The notes beneath the pieces are model-generated. The model was given only the letters and a program-made list of their open reading frames with translations, did no database searches and was not told the DNA's origin. Positions 16,834 to 25,134 of a DNA stretch of 32,322 nucleotides are shown here, in pieces. Position 1 is the stretch's first letter. The number at the start of each line of letters is the position of its first letter. Position numbers and translations under genes: made by a program. The stretch comes from Actinospica acidithermotolerans (lineage in GTDB: Bacteria; Actinomycetota; Actinomycetes; Streptomycetales; Catenulisporaceae), in the NCBI RefSeq assembly GCF_018139625.1, contig NZ_JAGSOH010000085.1:1-32322 (forward strand). Reading direction: 5' to 3'.

Positions 16834-17550
16834 ATGCTCAATCGCTACGCGCGGGCGTTCTTCACCCGTGCCATCACGCCCATCGCGCGGTTCCTGCTGG
16901 GCCTCGGCGTGGGCCCGGACACGGTCACCCTCCTCGGCACGCTCGGCGTGTGCGCCAGCGCGATCCTGCTCTTCCCCCGCGGCTACATGCTCGGCGGCAC
17001 CCTCGCGGTGACCGCGTTCATCTTCTCCGACCTGCTCGACGGCACGATGGCGCGGATGTCCGGCCGCACGTCCAAGTGGGGCGGCTTCCTGGACGCGACG
17101 CTGGACCGGTTCGGCGATGCGGCGATCTTCGGCTCGCTGGCCTACTACTTCGCGGTCAACCACAAGATCGGCATGTTCCTGGCCTGCATGATCTGCCTGA
17201 TCTCCGGCATGGTCACCTCGTACGCGCGGGCCAAGGCCGAGTCCCTCGGCTTCCGCTGCGACGTCGGCCTCGTCGAGCGCGGCGAGCGGCTGGTCGGCTC
17301 GCTGGTCTCCACCGGCCTCGACGGGCTCGGCGTGCCGTTCGTCCAGGCCGTCGCGTTCTGGGCGCTGGCCGCCGGCTCGACCGTCACCGTCGTGCAGCGG
17401 ATGCTGTACGTACGGAAGCAGGCGCTGGCCCTGGCCGCCGCCGGGCAGGGCGGCCTGGACGCCCCGGGCACCCCGGCGCAATCGGCACCGCCCACCGGTC
17501 CGGCTCCCGCGGGTCCGGCTCCCGCCGCGAACGACCAGGAGGCCTCGTGA
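16834..17550 (+). CDS. pgsA: CDP-alcohol phosphatidyltransferase, probable phosphatidylinositol phosphate synthase
   Basis: 238 aa integral membrane enzyme. The CDP-alcohol phosphotransferase signature is complete: D66-x2-D69-G70-x2-A73-R74 ... G83-x3-D87-x3-D91. Several hydrophobic helices flank it (for example residues 31-48, 52-68, 95-125). Together with the adjacent acyltransferase and PimA, the enzyme should join CDP-diacylglycerol and inositol 1-phosphate to give phosphatidylinositol phosphate, the actinobacterial route to PI. The C-terminal ~40 residues are Ala/Pro-rich. The stop overlaps the next start by 4 bp (GTGA), so translation is probably coupled. The gene is the first of a four-gene operon. 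Phosphatidylglycerophosphate synthase is the alternative, less likely given the neighbours. Confidence 0.93.
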   Translation: MLNRYARAFFTRAITPIARFLLGLGVGPDTVTLLGTLGVCASAILLFPRGYMLGGTLAVTAFIFSDLLDGTMARMSGRTSKWGGFLDATLDRFGDAAIFGSLAYYFAVNHKIGMFLACMICLISGMVTSYARAKAESLGFRCDVGLVERGERLVGSLVSTGLDGLGVPFVQAVAFWALAAGSTVTVVQRMLYVRKQALALAAAGQGGLDAPGTPAQSAPPTGPAPAGPAPAANDQEAS

Positions 17551-18623
17551 GCAAGCTGCAGGAGGAGCTGACGTACCGTGCGTACGCGACCGGCTGGTCG
17601 CTCGTCCGGCGCCTGCCGGAACGCACCGCGTACGCCCTGTTCCGGCAGGTCGCGGACCGGTCCTGGCGCAAGCGCGGCAAGAGCGTGCGCCGACTCGAGT
17701 CCAACCTCGCCCGGGTGCTCGGTCCGTCCGCCACCGAGGAGCAGATCCGGGCGGTCTCCAAGCAGGGCATGCGCAGCTACATGCGCTACTACTGCGACAC
17801 GTTCCGGCTGGAGACCTGGTCGCGCGAGCGCGTCGTCTCGACCTTCAAGCTCGAGAACGAGCAACTGCTGCGGGACCTGCTCGCCTCGCGTCGCGGCGTC
17901 GTCCTCGCGCTGCCGCACATGGGCAACTGGGACCATGCGGGCGCCTGGGTCGCCGGCATCGCCGAGGGCGGGTTCACGACGGTCGCCGAGCGGCTGAAGC
18001 CGGAGAAGCTGTTCGAGCGCTTCCTGCGCTACCGCGAGTCGATCGGCATGGAGGTGCTCCCGCTCACCGGCGGCACCGGCACCTTCGGCGGCCTGATCCG
18101 GCGGCTGAGGGCGGGCGGACTGGTCTGCCTGGTGGCCGAGCGCGACCTGACCGACCGCGGCGTGCCGGTCCGGTTCTTCGGCGAGACCACCAAGCTGCCC
18201 GCCGGCCCCGCCGCGCTCGCGGTGTCGACCGGCGCCGCGCTGTGCCCGGTCACGCTCTGGTACAGCGAGGACGCCGCGCACGCGAAGGTCTGGCCGGAGA
18301 TCGAGGTGCCCGCCGAGGGCACCCGGCAGGAGAAGATCGCCTATCTGTGCCAGCAGGTCGCCGACGTGTTCGCCCAGGGCATCGCCGAGCACCCGGCCGA
18401 CTGGCACATGCTGCAGCGGCTCTGGCTCGTCGACCTCGACCCGGAGCGCGCGCCCGCCCCGGCCGGCGCGTCCGACCCCGTCGAGGGGCCCGGCGGCGGA
18501 GCCGGACCGGTGACCGAGGCGGAAGGGGCGGCGGGGGACCAGGGCGCGCCGAAGGACCAGGACGGCGCCGTCGGCGATCCCTCCCCCACAACGCTCGCGG
18601 TCGAGGCGGACGGCGCGCGGTGA
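17547..18623 (+). CDS. Phosphatidylinositol mannoside acyltransferase (LpxL/HtrB-like)
   Basis: 358 aa of the lipid A acyltransferase superfamily. The catalytic HMGNWD (His124, Asp129) and the downstream VAERD acidic residue (Glu198) are present; M. tuberculosis PatA uses an equivalent His-Glu pair. PatA-type enzymes move palmitate onto the mannose of PIM at the cytoplasmic membrane face. The gene lies between pgsA and pimA, overlapping both neighbours by 4 bp, with CAGGAGG before the GTG. This is the arrangement of Rv2612c-Rv2611c-Rv2610c. The last ~65 residues (after LWLVDLDPERA) are a Gly/Ala/Pro/Glu tail not found in the core domain. Confidence 0.93.
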   Translation: MSKLQEELTYRAYATGWSLVRRLPERTAYALFRQVADRSWRKRGKSVRRLESNLARVLGPSATEEQIRAVSKQGMRSYMRYYCDTFRLETWSRERVVSTFKLENEQLLRDLLASRRGVVLALPHMGNWDHAGAWVAGIAEGGFTTVAERLKPEKLFERFLRYRESIGMEVLPLTGGTGTFGGLIRRLRAGGLVCLVAERDLTDRGVPVRFFGETTKLPAGPAALAVSTGAALCPVTLWYSEDAAHAKVWPEIEVPAEGTRQEKIAYLCQQVADVFAQGIAEHPADWHMLQRLWLVDLDPERAPAPAGASDPVEGPGGGAGPVTEAEGAAGDQGAPKDQDGAVGDPSPTTLAVEADGAR

Positions 18624-19777
18624 GGATCGGGATCGTCTGCCCCTACTCGTGGGACGTGCCGGGAGGCGTGCAGTTCCACATCCGCGACCTCGCCGAGTAC
18701 CTGCTCAAGCTCGGACACGAGGTGTCCGTGCTCGCGCCCGCGGACGAGGACACCGAGCTGCCCGCCTACGTGCAGTCGGCCGGGCGGGCGATCCCGGTGC
18801 CGTACAACGGGTCGGTGGCCAGGCTGAGCTTCGGCTTCCTGTCCGCCGCGCGGGTGCGGCGCTGGATCCACGACGGCAACTTCGAGGTTCTGCACGTCCA
18901 CGAGCCGGGGACGCCGTCGCTCTCGCTGCTGGCCTGCTGGGCCGCGAGCGGGCCGATCGTGGCCACGTTCCACACCGCCAACCCGCGCTCGCGGGCGATG
19001 CTGGCCGGGGCGCCGATAGTGGCGTCCGCCATGGAGAAGATCAACGCGCGCATCGCGGTCAGCGAGTACGCGCGGCGCACGCTCGTCGAGCACATGGGCG
19101 GCGACGCGGTCGTCATCCCGAACGGCGTCGACGTCGGCTTCTTCTCGGCGCTCGAGCCGCGGCCCGAGTGGCAGACGCCGGCCGACCGGCAGCAGGACGG
19201 CGGCACGATCGGCTTCGTCGGCCGGTTCGGCGAGCCGCGCAAGGGGCTCTCCGTGCTGCTCGAGGCGCTGCCCGCGATCGTCGCGGCCCGGCCGCGGACG
19301 CGGCTGCTGGTCGCCGGGCGCGGCGACGAGGACGAGGTGCTGCGGAACGTCCCGGGGCACATCCGCGAGCACGTCGAGTTCCTCGGCATGGTCAGCGACG
19401 AGGACAAGGGGCGCCTGTTCCAGTCCGTCGACGTGTACTGCGCGCCGAACACCGGCGGCGAGTCGTTCGGCATCATCCTGGTCGAGGCGATGAGCGGCCG
19501 CGCGCCGGTGCTCGCCAGCGACCTCGACGCGTTCTCGCTCGTGCTGGAGGGCGGCGCCGCGGGCGCGATGTTCCCCAACGGCGACGCGGCGGCGCTCGCG
19601 CGCGAGGCCCTCGCGCTGCTCGGCGACCCGGCGCGGCGCAGCGCCCTGCGTGACGCGGAGAGCGAGGCGGTCCGCAAGTACGACTGGTCGGTCGTGGCGG
19701 GCGACATCCTCTCCGTCTACGAGATGGTCACCGAGTCCACGGCCCGCGTCACGGCCGAGAACGGCGGCACGCGATGA
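18620..19777 (+). CDS. pimA: Phosphatidylinositol alpha-mannosyltransferase PimA
   Basis: 385 aa GT-B fold glycosyltransferase (GT4). The N-terminal GGV loop (WDVPGGVQ, residues 11-18), His118 in the ATFHTANPRSR acceptor segment, the GRFGEPRKG donor loop (Arg202, Lys208) and the E-x7-E motif (GGESFGIILVEAM, Glu281/Glu289) all match mycobacterial PimA. It transfers the first mannose from GDP-mannose to the inositol of PI at the inner leaflet. The start is GTG, sharing GTGA with the previous stop; the 3' end shares ATGA with the next gene. Position in the pgsA-acyltransferase-pimA operon confirms the assignment. Confidence 0.95.
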   Translation: MRIGIVCPYSWDVPGGVQFHIRDLAEYLLKLGHEVSVLAPADEDTELPAYVQSAGRAIPVPYNGSVARLSFGFLSAARVRRWIHDGNFEVLHVHEPGTPSLSLLACWAASGPIVATFHTANPRSRAMLAGAPIVASAMEKINARIAVSEYARRTLVEHMGGDAVVIPNGVDVGFFSALEPRPEWQTPADRQQDGGTIGFVGRFGEPRKGLSVLLEALPAIVAARPRTRLLVAGRGDEDEVLRNVPGHIREHVEFLGMVSDEDKGRLFQSVDVYCAPNTGGESFGIILVEAMSGRAPVLASDLDAFSLVLEGGAAGAMFPNGDAAALAREALALLGDPARRSALRDAESEAVRKYDWSVVAGDILSVYEMVTESTARVTAENGGTR

Positions 19778-20328
19778 GGCTCGTTCTGACGCAGTACTCC
19801 GGCGCGGTCGTCCTGATCGCCGTGCTCGTGGTGCTGTTCGGCCTCTACCTCAGCTGGACGGCCACCCGGCTGGACCGGCTCCACGTTCGCCTCGACGCCG
19901 CACGGGTGGCGCTCGACGCGCAGTTGCTGCGCCGCTCCACCGCCGTGCTGGAGCTCGCGCGCAGCGGCCTGCTCGACCCGGCCACGGCGCTGATCCTGGC
20001 CTCCGGCGCGCGCGAGGCCGAGGTCGCCCCGGCCGACGAGCGCGAGGCCGCCGAATCCGCGCTGACGAGGGACGTGCGCGCCGCGTTCGAGGACCCGGCG
20101 CAGGGCGATCAGCTGCGGGCGCATCCGGACGGGCACGAGCTGCTCGACGAGCTCGGCAAGGCGATGCGGCGGGTCCAGCTGGCCCGCCGCTTCCACAACG
20201 AGTCGGTCCGGGCCGTTCGGCAGCTGCGCTCGCACCGGCTGGTGCGCGCCTTCCGGCTGGCCGGACGCGCGCCGGACAAGCCGAGCTTCGAGATCGACGA
20301 CGAGCCGCCGGCCGTCTTCGCGCGCTGA
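19774..20328 (+). CDS. LemA-like membrane-anchored helical protein
   Basis: 184 aa. A single N-terminal membrane helix (about residues 10-28) is followed by long amphipathic helices. The segment LDRLHVRLDAARVALDAQLL-RRS resembles the first helix of LemA proteins (L-x-x-L-R-N-R-V-x-x-A-W-x-x-I-D-V-Q-L-x-R-R). The segment FHNESVRAVRQLRSHRLVRAF resembles the LemA Y-N-x-A-V-x-x-Y-N helix, so I read it as a diverged LemA homologue. LemA function is unsettled. It overlaps pimA by ATGA and is the last gene of the operon, hinting at an envelope or PI-mannoside role (inference). A hairpin lies about 20 bp downstream of its stop. Confidence 0.75.
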   Translation: MRLVLTQYSGAVVLIAVLVVLFGLYLSWTATRLDRLHVRLDAARVALDAQLLRRSTAVLELARSGLLDPATALILASGAREAEVAPADEREAAESALTRDVRAAFEDPAQGDQLRAHPDGHELLDELGKAMRRVQLARRFHNESVRAVRQLRSHRLVRAFRLAGRAPDKPSFEIDDEPPAVFAR

Positions 20329-20348
20329 CGCCGCTGATCAGGTCCGGA

Positions 20349-20393
20349 GTCGGGCGGCCGCAGTGTGTAAGCCGCCGCCGGGCCGCTCCCGAC
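20349..20393 (+). terminator. Hairpin after the pim operon
   Basis: GTCGGGCGGCC (20349-20359) pairs with GGCCG-ct-CCCGAC (20381-20393): 11 base pairs with a 2-nt bulge and a 21-nt loop. There is no T-tract, as is common for GC-rich actinomycete terminators. It separates the LemA-like gene from pdxS. Confidence 0.4.
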
Positions 20394-20426
20394 ACGGTGC
20401 GAGCCGATCGGCCGAAGCCGTCATCG

Positions 20427-20432
20427 TAAGAT
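20427..20432 (+). promoter_or_regulatory. Candidate -10 box for pdxS
   Basis: TAAGAT lies in an unusually AT-rich stretch, 46 nt before the pdxS GTG. No convincing -35 is seen. No MocR/PdxR-type regulator gene is adjacent. Confidence 0.35.
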
Positions 20433-20478
20433 AGTGGGGATAACCCTTACGCCCCGACGCTCGAGCGAGGTACCCGAC

Positions 20479-21393
20479 GTGTCAAGCAACCCCACCGAAT
20501 CGGCTCAGGCGCCGCAGCTCGGCACCGCCCGCGTCAAGCGCGGCATGGCCGAGATGCTCAAGGGCGGCGTGATCATGGACGTGGTCACCCCCGAGCAGGC
20601 GAAGATCGCCGAGGACGCCGGCGCCGTGGCCGTCATGGCCCTCGAGCGGGTCCCGGCCGACATCCGCAAGGACGGCGGCGTGGCCCGGATGTCCGACCCG
20701 GACATGATCGACGGCATCGTCGGCGCGGTCTCCATCCCGGTGATGGCCAAGGCGCGGATCGGCCACTTCGTCGAGGCGCAGGTGCTGCAGTCGCTGGGCG
20801 TGGACTACATCGACGAATCCGAGGTGCTCACCCCGGCCGACGAGACGCACCACATCGACAAGTGGGCCTTCACGGTCCCCTTCGTCTGCGGCGCGACCAA
20901 CCTGGGCGAGGCGCTGCGCCGGATCGCCGAGGGCGCGGCGATGATCCGCTCCAAGGGCGAGGCCGGCACCGGCAACGTGGTCGAGGCCACCCGGCACATG
21001 CGCCAGATCCGCGCCGAGATCCGCAAGCTCGGCACCCTGGACGAGTCCGAGCTCTACCTGGCCGCGAAGAACCTGCAGGCCCCGTACGAGATCGTCGCCG
21101 AGGTCGCGCGCACCGGCAAGCTCCCGGTCGTGCTGTTCACCGCGGGCGGCCTGGCCACCCCGGCCGACGCCGCGATGATGATGCAGCTCGGCGCCGAGGG
21201 CGTGTTCGTCGGCTCCGGCATCTTCAAGTCCGGCGACCCGGCCAAGCGCGCCGCCGCCATCGTGAAGGCGACCACCTTCCACGACGACCCGGACGTGATC
21301 GCCAAGGTCTCCCGCGGCCTGGGCGAGGCCATGGTCGGCATCAACTGCGACACGCTGCCCGAGTCCGAGCGCTACGCCAACCGCGGCTGGTAG
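20479..21393 (+). CDS. pdxS: Pyridoxal 5'-phosphate synthase lyase subunit PdxS
   Basis: 304 aa TIM-barrel enzyme that condenses ribose 5-phosphate, glyceraldehyde 3-phosphate and ammonia to PLP. It works in a 12:12 complex with PdxT. The sequence is nearly canonical: [16 protein letters not shown], catalytic Lys91 in MAKARIGHF, Lys159 in SKGEAGTGN, and the C-terminal [20 protein letters not shown]. The GTG at 20479 is chosen because GCGAGG lies 8 nt upstream and homologues start close to this point; an upstream ATG at 20434 would add 15 unconserved residues. pdxT follows after 58 bp. Confidence 0.97.
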   Translation: MSSNPTESAQAPQLGTARVKRGMAEMLKGGVIMDVVTPEQAKIAEDAGAVAVMALERVPADIRKDGGVARMSDPDMIDGIVGAVSIPVMAKARIGHFVEAQVLQSLGVDYIDESEVLTPADETHHIDKWAFTVPFVCGATNLGEALRRIAEGAAMIRSKGEAGTGNVVEATRHMRQIRAEIRKLGTLDESELYLAAKNLQAPYEIVAEVARTGKLPVVLFTAGGLATPADAAMMMQLGAEGVFVGSGIFKSGDPAKRAAAIVKATTFHDDPDVIAKVSRGLGEAMVGINCDTLPESERYANRGW

Positions 21394-21451
21394 CCCGCCG
21401 GGCCCGCGGCCGACCGAAACACCGACGCAGTAGGACAGGTAACCGACACAC

Positions 21452-22063
21452 GTGAATGATGTGACGATCGGCGTGCTCGCACTGCAGGGCGACGTCCGCG
21501 AGCACACGGCCGCCCTCGAGGCGGTCGGCGCCCGCACGCTCGCCGTGCGCCGGGCGAGCGAGCTCGACGCGGTGGACGGCCTGGTCATCCCGGGCGGCGA
21601 GTCCACCGCGATGTGGAAGCTCGCGGTCGCCTTCGACATGTTCGACCCGATCCGCAAGCGGCTGGCCGACGGCATGCCGGCGTACGGCTCGTGCGCCGGG
21701 ATGATCATGCTGGCCGACCACGTGCTCGACGCCGCGGAGGGTCAGCTGACCTTCGGCGGCATCTCGATCACGGTGCGCCGCAACGCCTTCGGCCGGCAGG
21801 TCGACTCCTTCGAGGGGCCGATCTCCTTCACCGGCATCGACGGTGAGCTGCACGGCGTGTTCATCCGGGCGCCGTGGGTCGAGTCGGTGGACGAGGGCGC
21901 GGACGGCGTCGAGGTGCTCGCCCGGGTGAGCGGAGGTCCGGCGACGGGTAGGATCGTCGCCGTTCGGCAGGGGAATCTGCTGGCGACGTCATTCCATCCG
22001 GAGCTGACCGGGGACCACCGGGTCCACGGGGTGTTCGCGGACCTGGTGCGGGCGGCGCGCTGA
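21452..22063 (+). CDS. pdxT: Pyridoxal 5'-phosphate synthase glutaminase subunit PdxT
   Basis: 203 aa class I glutamine amidotransferase that supplies ammonia to PdxS. The triad is visible: Cys81 in YGSCAGM, His182 and Glu184 in SFHPEL. The N-terminal [12 protein letters not shown] and IPGGEST segments are diagnostic of PdxT. AGGACAGG lies upstream of the GTG start. It is probably co-transcribed with pdxS. A short hairpin follows before yebC. Confidence 0.97.
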   Translation: MNDVTIGVLALQGDVREHTAALEAVGARTLAVRRASELDAVDGLVIPGGESTAMWKLAVAFDMFDPIRKRLADGMPAYGSCAGMIMLADHVLDAAEGQLTFGGISITVRRNAFGRQVDSFEGPISFTGIDGELHGVFIRAPWVESVDEGADGVEVLARVSGGPATGRIVAVRQGNLLATSFHPELTGDHRVHGVFADLVRAAR

Positions 22064-22084
22064 GCAGGCTTCGATGGAATCAGG

Positions 22085-22102
22085 GTGCGCAGGGCTGCGC
22101 AC
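22085..22102 (+). terminator. Short hairpin between pdxT and yebC
   Basis: GTGCGCA-GGGC-TGCGCAC forms a perfect 7-bp stem with a 4-nt loop, 22 bp after the pdxT stop and 28 bp before the yebC start. It has no T-tract. It could be a weak terminator or an mRNA processing/stability element. Confidence 0.35.
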
Positions 22103-22129
22103 GCGTACGTGGATGAAGGAGCGAGGGCT

Positions 22130-22888
22130 ATGTCCGGCCACTCCAAGTGGGCGACCACCAAGCACAAGAAGGCCGTGATCGACGCCAAGCGCGGCAAGCT
22201 CTTCGCGAAGATGATCAAGAACATCGAGGTCGCGGCCCGCACCGGGGGCGGCGACCCGGCGGGCAACCCCACCCTGTTCGACGCGATCCAGAAGGCGAAG
22301 AAGAGCTCGGTCCCGAACGACAACATCGACCGCGCGGTCAAGCGCGGTTCGGGTGCCGAGGCCGGCGGCGCGGACTGGCAGACCATCATGTACGAGGGCT
22401 ACGGCCCGAACGGCGTGGCCCTGCTGATCGAGTGCCTCACCGACAACCGCAACCGCGCCGCCTCCGAGGTGCGCGTCGCGATGACCCGCAACGGCGGCTC
22501 GATGGCCGACCCGGGCTCGGTCTCCTACCTGTTCGGCCGCAAGGGCCAGGTCATCGTGCCCAAGGCGGACGGCGTGGACGAGGACTCGCTGCTCGAGATC
22601 GTGCTCGAGGCGGGCGCCGAGGAGGTCAACGACCTCGGCGAGGTCTTCGAGATCATCTCCGAGCCGGGCGACCTGATCCCGGTGCGCACCGCGCTGCAGG
22701 ACGCGAAGGTCGAGTACGACTCGGCCGAGGCGCCGTTCATGCCGAGCATGCAGGTCGCGCTCGACGAGGAGGGCGCCCGCAAGGTGCTCAAGCTGGTCGA
22801 CGCGCTCGAGGACAGCGACGACGTGCAGAACGTCTTCGCCAACTTCGACATCAGCGACGAGATCATGGCGGTCCTCGACGAGGAGTAG
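22130..22888 (+). CDS. yebC: YebC/PmpR family protein
   Basis: 252 aa. The N-terminal [20 protein letters not shown] and [17 protein letters not shown] blocks are the family signature. They are followed by [20 protein letters not shown] and the [20 protein letters not shown] block. Family members are described either as DNA-binding regulators (PmpR) or, more recently, as ribosome-associated translation factors that relieve stalling at polyproline-type sequences. The sequence does not decide between these. GAAGGA lies 9 nt before the ATG. Its position near ruvCAB is conserved across actinobacteria. Confidence 0.96.
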   Translation: MSGHSKWATTKHKKAVIDAKRGKLFAKMIKNIEVAARTGGGDPAGNPTLFDAIQKAKKSSVPNDNIDRAVKRGSGAEAGGADWQTIMYEGYGPNGVALLIECLTDNRNRAASEVRVAMTRNGGSMADPGSVSYLFGRKGQVIVPKADGVDEDSLLEIVLEAGAEEVNDLGEVFEIISEPGDLIPVRTALQDAKVEYDSAEAPFMPSMQVALDEEGARKVLKLVDALEDSDDVQNVFANFDISDEIMAVLDEE

Positions 22889-22936
22889 CGGCCCGGCCCC
22901 GGCCCGGACCTCCTGGAGCTCGGCCTTCGCGATCGG

Positions 22937-22942
22937 TATCCT
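22937..22942 (+). promoter_or_regulatory. -10 box of a leaderless promoter (adenine deaminase)
   Basis: TATCCT ends 6 nt before the ATG at 22949, with no Shine-Dalgarno sequence. CTGGAG at 22913-22918 (18-nt spacing) is a weak -35 candidate. Confidence 0.45.
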
Positions 22943-22948
22943 CGGCGG

Positions 22949-23941
22949 ATGCCCATCCCGAAAGCCGAGCTCCATCTGCACATCGAGGGAACCCTCGAAC
23001 CCGAACTCGCCTTCGCGCTGGCCGAGCGCAACGGGATCGCGCTGCCGTTCGCGGACCCCGACGCGCTGCGCGAGGCGTACGCGTTCGCCGATCTGCAGTC
23101 CTTCCTTGACCTGTATTACGAGCTCATGGCCGTGCTGCGCACCCCGCGCGACTTCGCCGACCTCGCCGACGCGTACCTGAGGCGCGCCCAGGCCGACGGG
23201 GTGCGGCACGCGGAGATCTTCTTCGACCCGCAGGCGCACACGGCCCGCGGCGTGCCCTTCGACGTCGTGGTCGAAGGACTGCACGGCGCGCTGTCGACGA
23301 GCCGCGATCGCTACGGCATCAGCAGCGCCCTGATCATGTGCTTTCTGCGCGACCAGCCGGTCGATTCGGCGCTGGAGACCCTCGCCTCGGCGGAACGCCA
23401 CCTCGACAAGATCATCGCGGTCGGCCTCGATTCCGCCGAGGTCGGCAATCCGGCCGCGCGGTTCGCCGCGGTCTTCGAGCGGGCCCGCGAACTCGGCCTG
23501 CGCTGCGTCGCGCACGCGGGGGAGGAGGGGCCGGCCGAGTACGTCTGGGAGGTGCTGGACGTGCTGAGGGTCGAGCGCGTCGACCACGGCATCCGCTCGA
23601 TGGAGGACCCTGAGCTGGTCGAACGGCTGCGCGCCGAGCGCATCCCGCTGACCGTGTGCCCCTTCTCCAACGTCCGGCTGCGCGCGGTCGACCACCTCGG
23701 CTTCCACCCGCTCAAGCGGATGCTGGAGGCCGGGCTCGTCGCGACGGTGAACTCGGACGACCCGGCCTACTTCGGCGGCTACGTCCAGGAGAACTACGAC
23801 GGCGTCGCGGCGGCGCTGGAGCTGACCGACGATCAGATCTGCACGCTCGCCCGCAATTCCTTCGAGGCCTCATTCCTGGACGAGGCCACTCGTTCGGCCT
23901 ATTTGGCCGAGCTGGATGCGTACATTCGAGGGACGGACTAG
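22949..23941 (+). CDS. Adenine deaminase (adenosine deaminase-like amidohydrolase family)
   Basis: 330 aa. Converts adenine to hypoxanthine. Metal and catalytic residues of the ADA fold are present: His9 and His11 in ELHLHIEGTLEPEL, His189 and Glu192 in AHAGEEGP, His213 in RVDHG, and Asp270/Asp271 in NSDDPAYFGGY. The HIEGTLEPEL, FFDPQAHTARG, GLDSAEVGNP and AYFGGY wording is that of the Pseudomonas-type adenine deaminase (as in PA0148) rather than true adenosine deaminase. Its stop shares the bases CTAG with the convergent anti-sigma-like gene, so the two genes end on each other. It is probably monocistronic and leaderless. Adenosine deaminase activity is a less likely alternative. Confidence 0.92.
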   Translation: MPIPKAELHLHIEGTLEPELAFALAERNGIALPFADPDALREAYAFADLQSFLDLYYELMAVLRTPRDFADLADAYLRRAQADGVRHAEIFFDPQAHTARGVPFDVVVEGLHGALSTSRDRYGISSALIMCFLRDQPVDSALETLASAERHLDKIIAVGLDSAEVGNPAARFAAVFERARELGLRCVAHAGEEGPAEYVWEVLDVLRVERVDHGIRSMEDPELVERLRAERIPLTVCPFSNVRLRAVDHLGFHPLKRMLEAGLVATVNSDDPAYFGGYVQENYDGVAAALELTDDQICTLARNSFEASFLDEATRSAYLAELDAYIRGTD

Positions 23942-24555
23942 ACGACGCAGCCGGTCGGCGTGCTGGCGAAGAGTTGGGCGCTGGCCAGACGCTTCCCATC
24001 GCTTTGCGTCGTGTAGTTGAAGGCGAGCACCGAGCCGTGCGGCATCCGGCTCGGGTAGAGCGTGAAGATGGTGACTCCGGCGTGGAAGCTGTACGTGGCC
24101 ACCTCGACCGTCAGCTCCGTCGCGCCGACCCAGTTGCACTGGCCATAGACCCTCTCCCCGCCGTTGACCTCTACGACAGTCACCTTCTCCGAGTGGAAAA
24201 CAGCCGGGATCCCCGCGTCGGCGAGAGTCTGCTTGAGCAGGTTCTCGTCGTGGAAGTCGCGGATCGTGATCGTCATGACGCCCGTGGTCGCGTTCGTGTG
24301 CACGGAGAACGCCGCCTCGTCCACGTTCACGTTCACCAGCGTGGTTCTCGATGACGGATGCGTCTGAACGGTCACCGCCGCGAGGCTGAGCGAGAAGGCC
24401 AGGACTCCGGCAGCGGCCAGCGCGGGCACCGCCTTCCGGCGCCGCCGCAGCGTGCGGCCGCGCCTGATCACGTCCGTGGCGTCCCGCTCGAGACGGACGT
24501 CGGCGAAGGCCGTTCCCACCTCGTCGTACAACTGCTGATCCTGCTGATCGATCAT
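23938..24555 (-). CDS. Single-pass membrane protein, candidate anti-sigma factor
   Basis: 205 aa. A ~40-residue N-terminal cytoplasmic segment (LYDEVGTAFADVRLERDATD, ending in a run of arginines) precedes one membrane helix at about residues 42-63. The remaining ~140 residues would be outside the membrane and show no domain I recognise; they contain two cysteines. CAGGAG lies 8 nt before the ATG, and the start overlaps the ECF sigma stop as ATGA. This tight coupling to a sigma factor and the topology are typical of anti-sigma or sigma-associated membrane proteins. No zinc-binding HxxxCxxC motif is present, so it is not a ZAS-type anti-sigma. The role is inferred from context. Confidence 0.65.
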   Translation of the reverse strand: MIDQQDQQLYDEVGTAFADVRLERDATDVIRRGRTLRRRRKAVPALAAAGVLAFSLSLAAVTVQTHPSSRTTLVNVNVDEAAFSVHTNATTGVMTITIRDFHDENLLKQTLADAGIPAVFHSEKVTVVEVNGGERVYGQCNWVGATELTVEVATYSFHAGVTIFTLYPSRMPHGSVLAFNYTTQSDGKRLASAQLFASTPTGCVV

Positions 24556-25070
24556 GAGACCGGCTCCTGTTCGCGATTCGGGGCGAGCGACTCGCGCAGC
24601 GCGGCCGTCGCCCGGGAGAGGTGTGCCGTGACCGTCCCCGGCGCGATCCCGAGGGCGCGCGCGGTGGTCCCGGTGTCGAGATCGAGGAAGATACGCAGCG
24701 CGACCACCTCGCGCTGACGGCGCGGCAGGGCCCTGAGAGCGGCTGTGACCTGCGCGTCGAGCCGCTCGCCGGGCTGTGCGTCCTGAGCCGGATCGAGCGC
24801 CTCGTCCCACGCCACCTCGCGACGGCGGCGCCGCCACCAGGACACGTGCGTGTTCAGCGCGGTCCGCACCACCCAGGCGCGCGGCGCCGGGTGCCGGGAC
24901 ACCTTGCCCCAGGACGCGTACGCCCGGGCGAAGGCCTCGCCGGTCAGGTCCTCGGCCAGCGCGCGGTCGCCGCATGCCGCGTACACCGCGCGTAGGCAGC
25001 CGTCCCTGGCGGTTCGGTAGAAATCTGCGAAATCCTCTTCGCTGTCGTGGTCCACGTCCCTCTTACGCAC
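24552..25070 (-). CDS. ECF sigma factor (SigE-family type)
   Basis: About 172 aa with the two ECF domains only. Region 2 (residues ~13-82) has DFADFYRTARDGCLRAVY, ALAEDLTGEAFARAYASW and PRAWVVRTALNTHVSWWRRR. Region 4 (~105-160) has LPRRQREVVALRIFLDL and a helix-turn-helix ALGIAPGTVTAHLSRATAAL. It directs RNA polymerase to a small regulon, probably under control of the overlapping downstream membrane protein. Start uncertain: GTG at 25070 has GATACT 7 nt upstream, suggesting a leaderless transcript, while GTG at 25055 has AGAGGG just ahead of it. It is divergent from ruvC with 64 bp between starts. Confidence 0.92.
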   Translation of the reverse strand: MRKRDVDHDSEEDFADFYRTARDGCLRAVYAACGDRALAEDLTGEAFARAYASWGKVSRHPAPRAWVVRTALNTHVSWWRRRRREVAWDEALDPAQDAQPGERLDAQVTAALRALPRRQREVVALRIFLDLDTGTTARALGIAPGTVTAHLSRATAALRESLAPNREQEPVS

Positions 25071-25122
25071 GACGAGCAGTATCCGCTTACCTCCCTTCGC
25101 GCCCGCCGTCGGTCCGGGCCGA

Positions 25123-25128
25123 TAGATT
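25123..25128 (+). promoter_or_regulatory. -10 box of a leaderless promoter (ruvC)
   Basis: TAGATT ends 6 nt before the ruvC ATG and no Shine-Dalgarno sequence is visible. A typical -35 is not evident. Confidence 0.45.
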
Positions 25129-25134
25129 GTGCGA

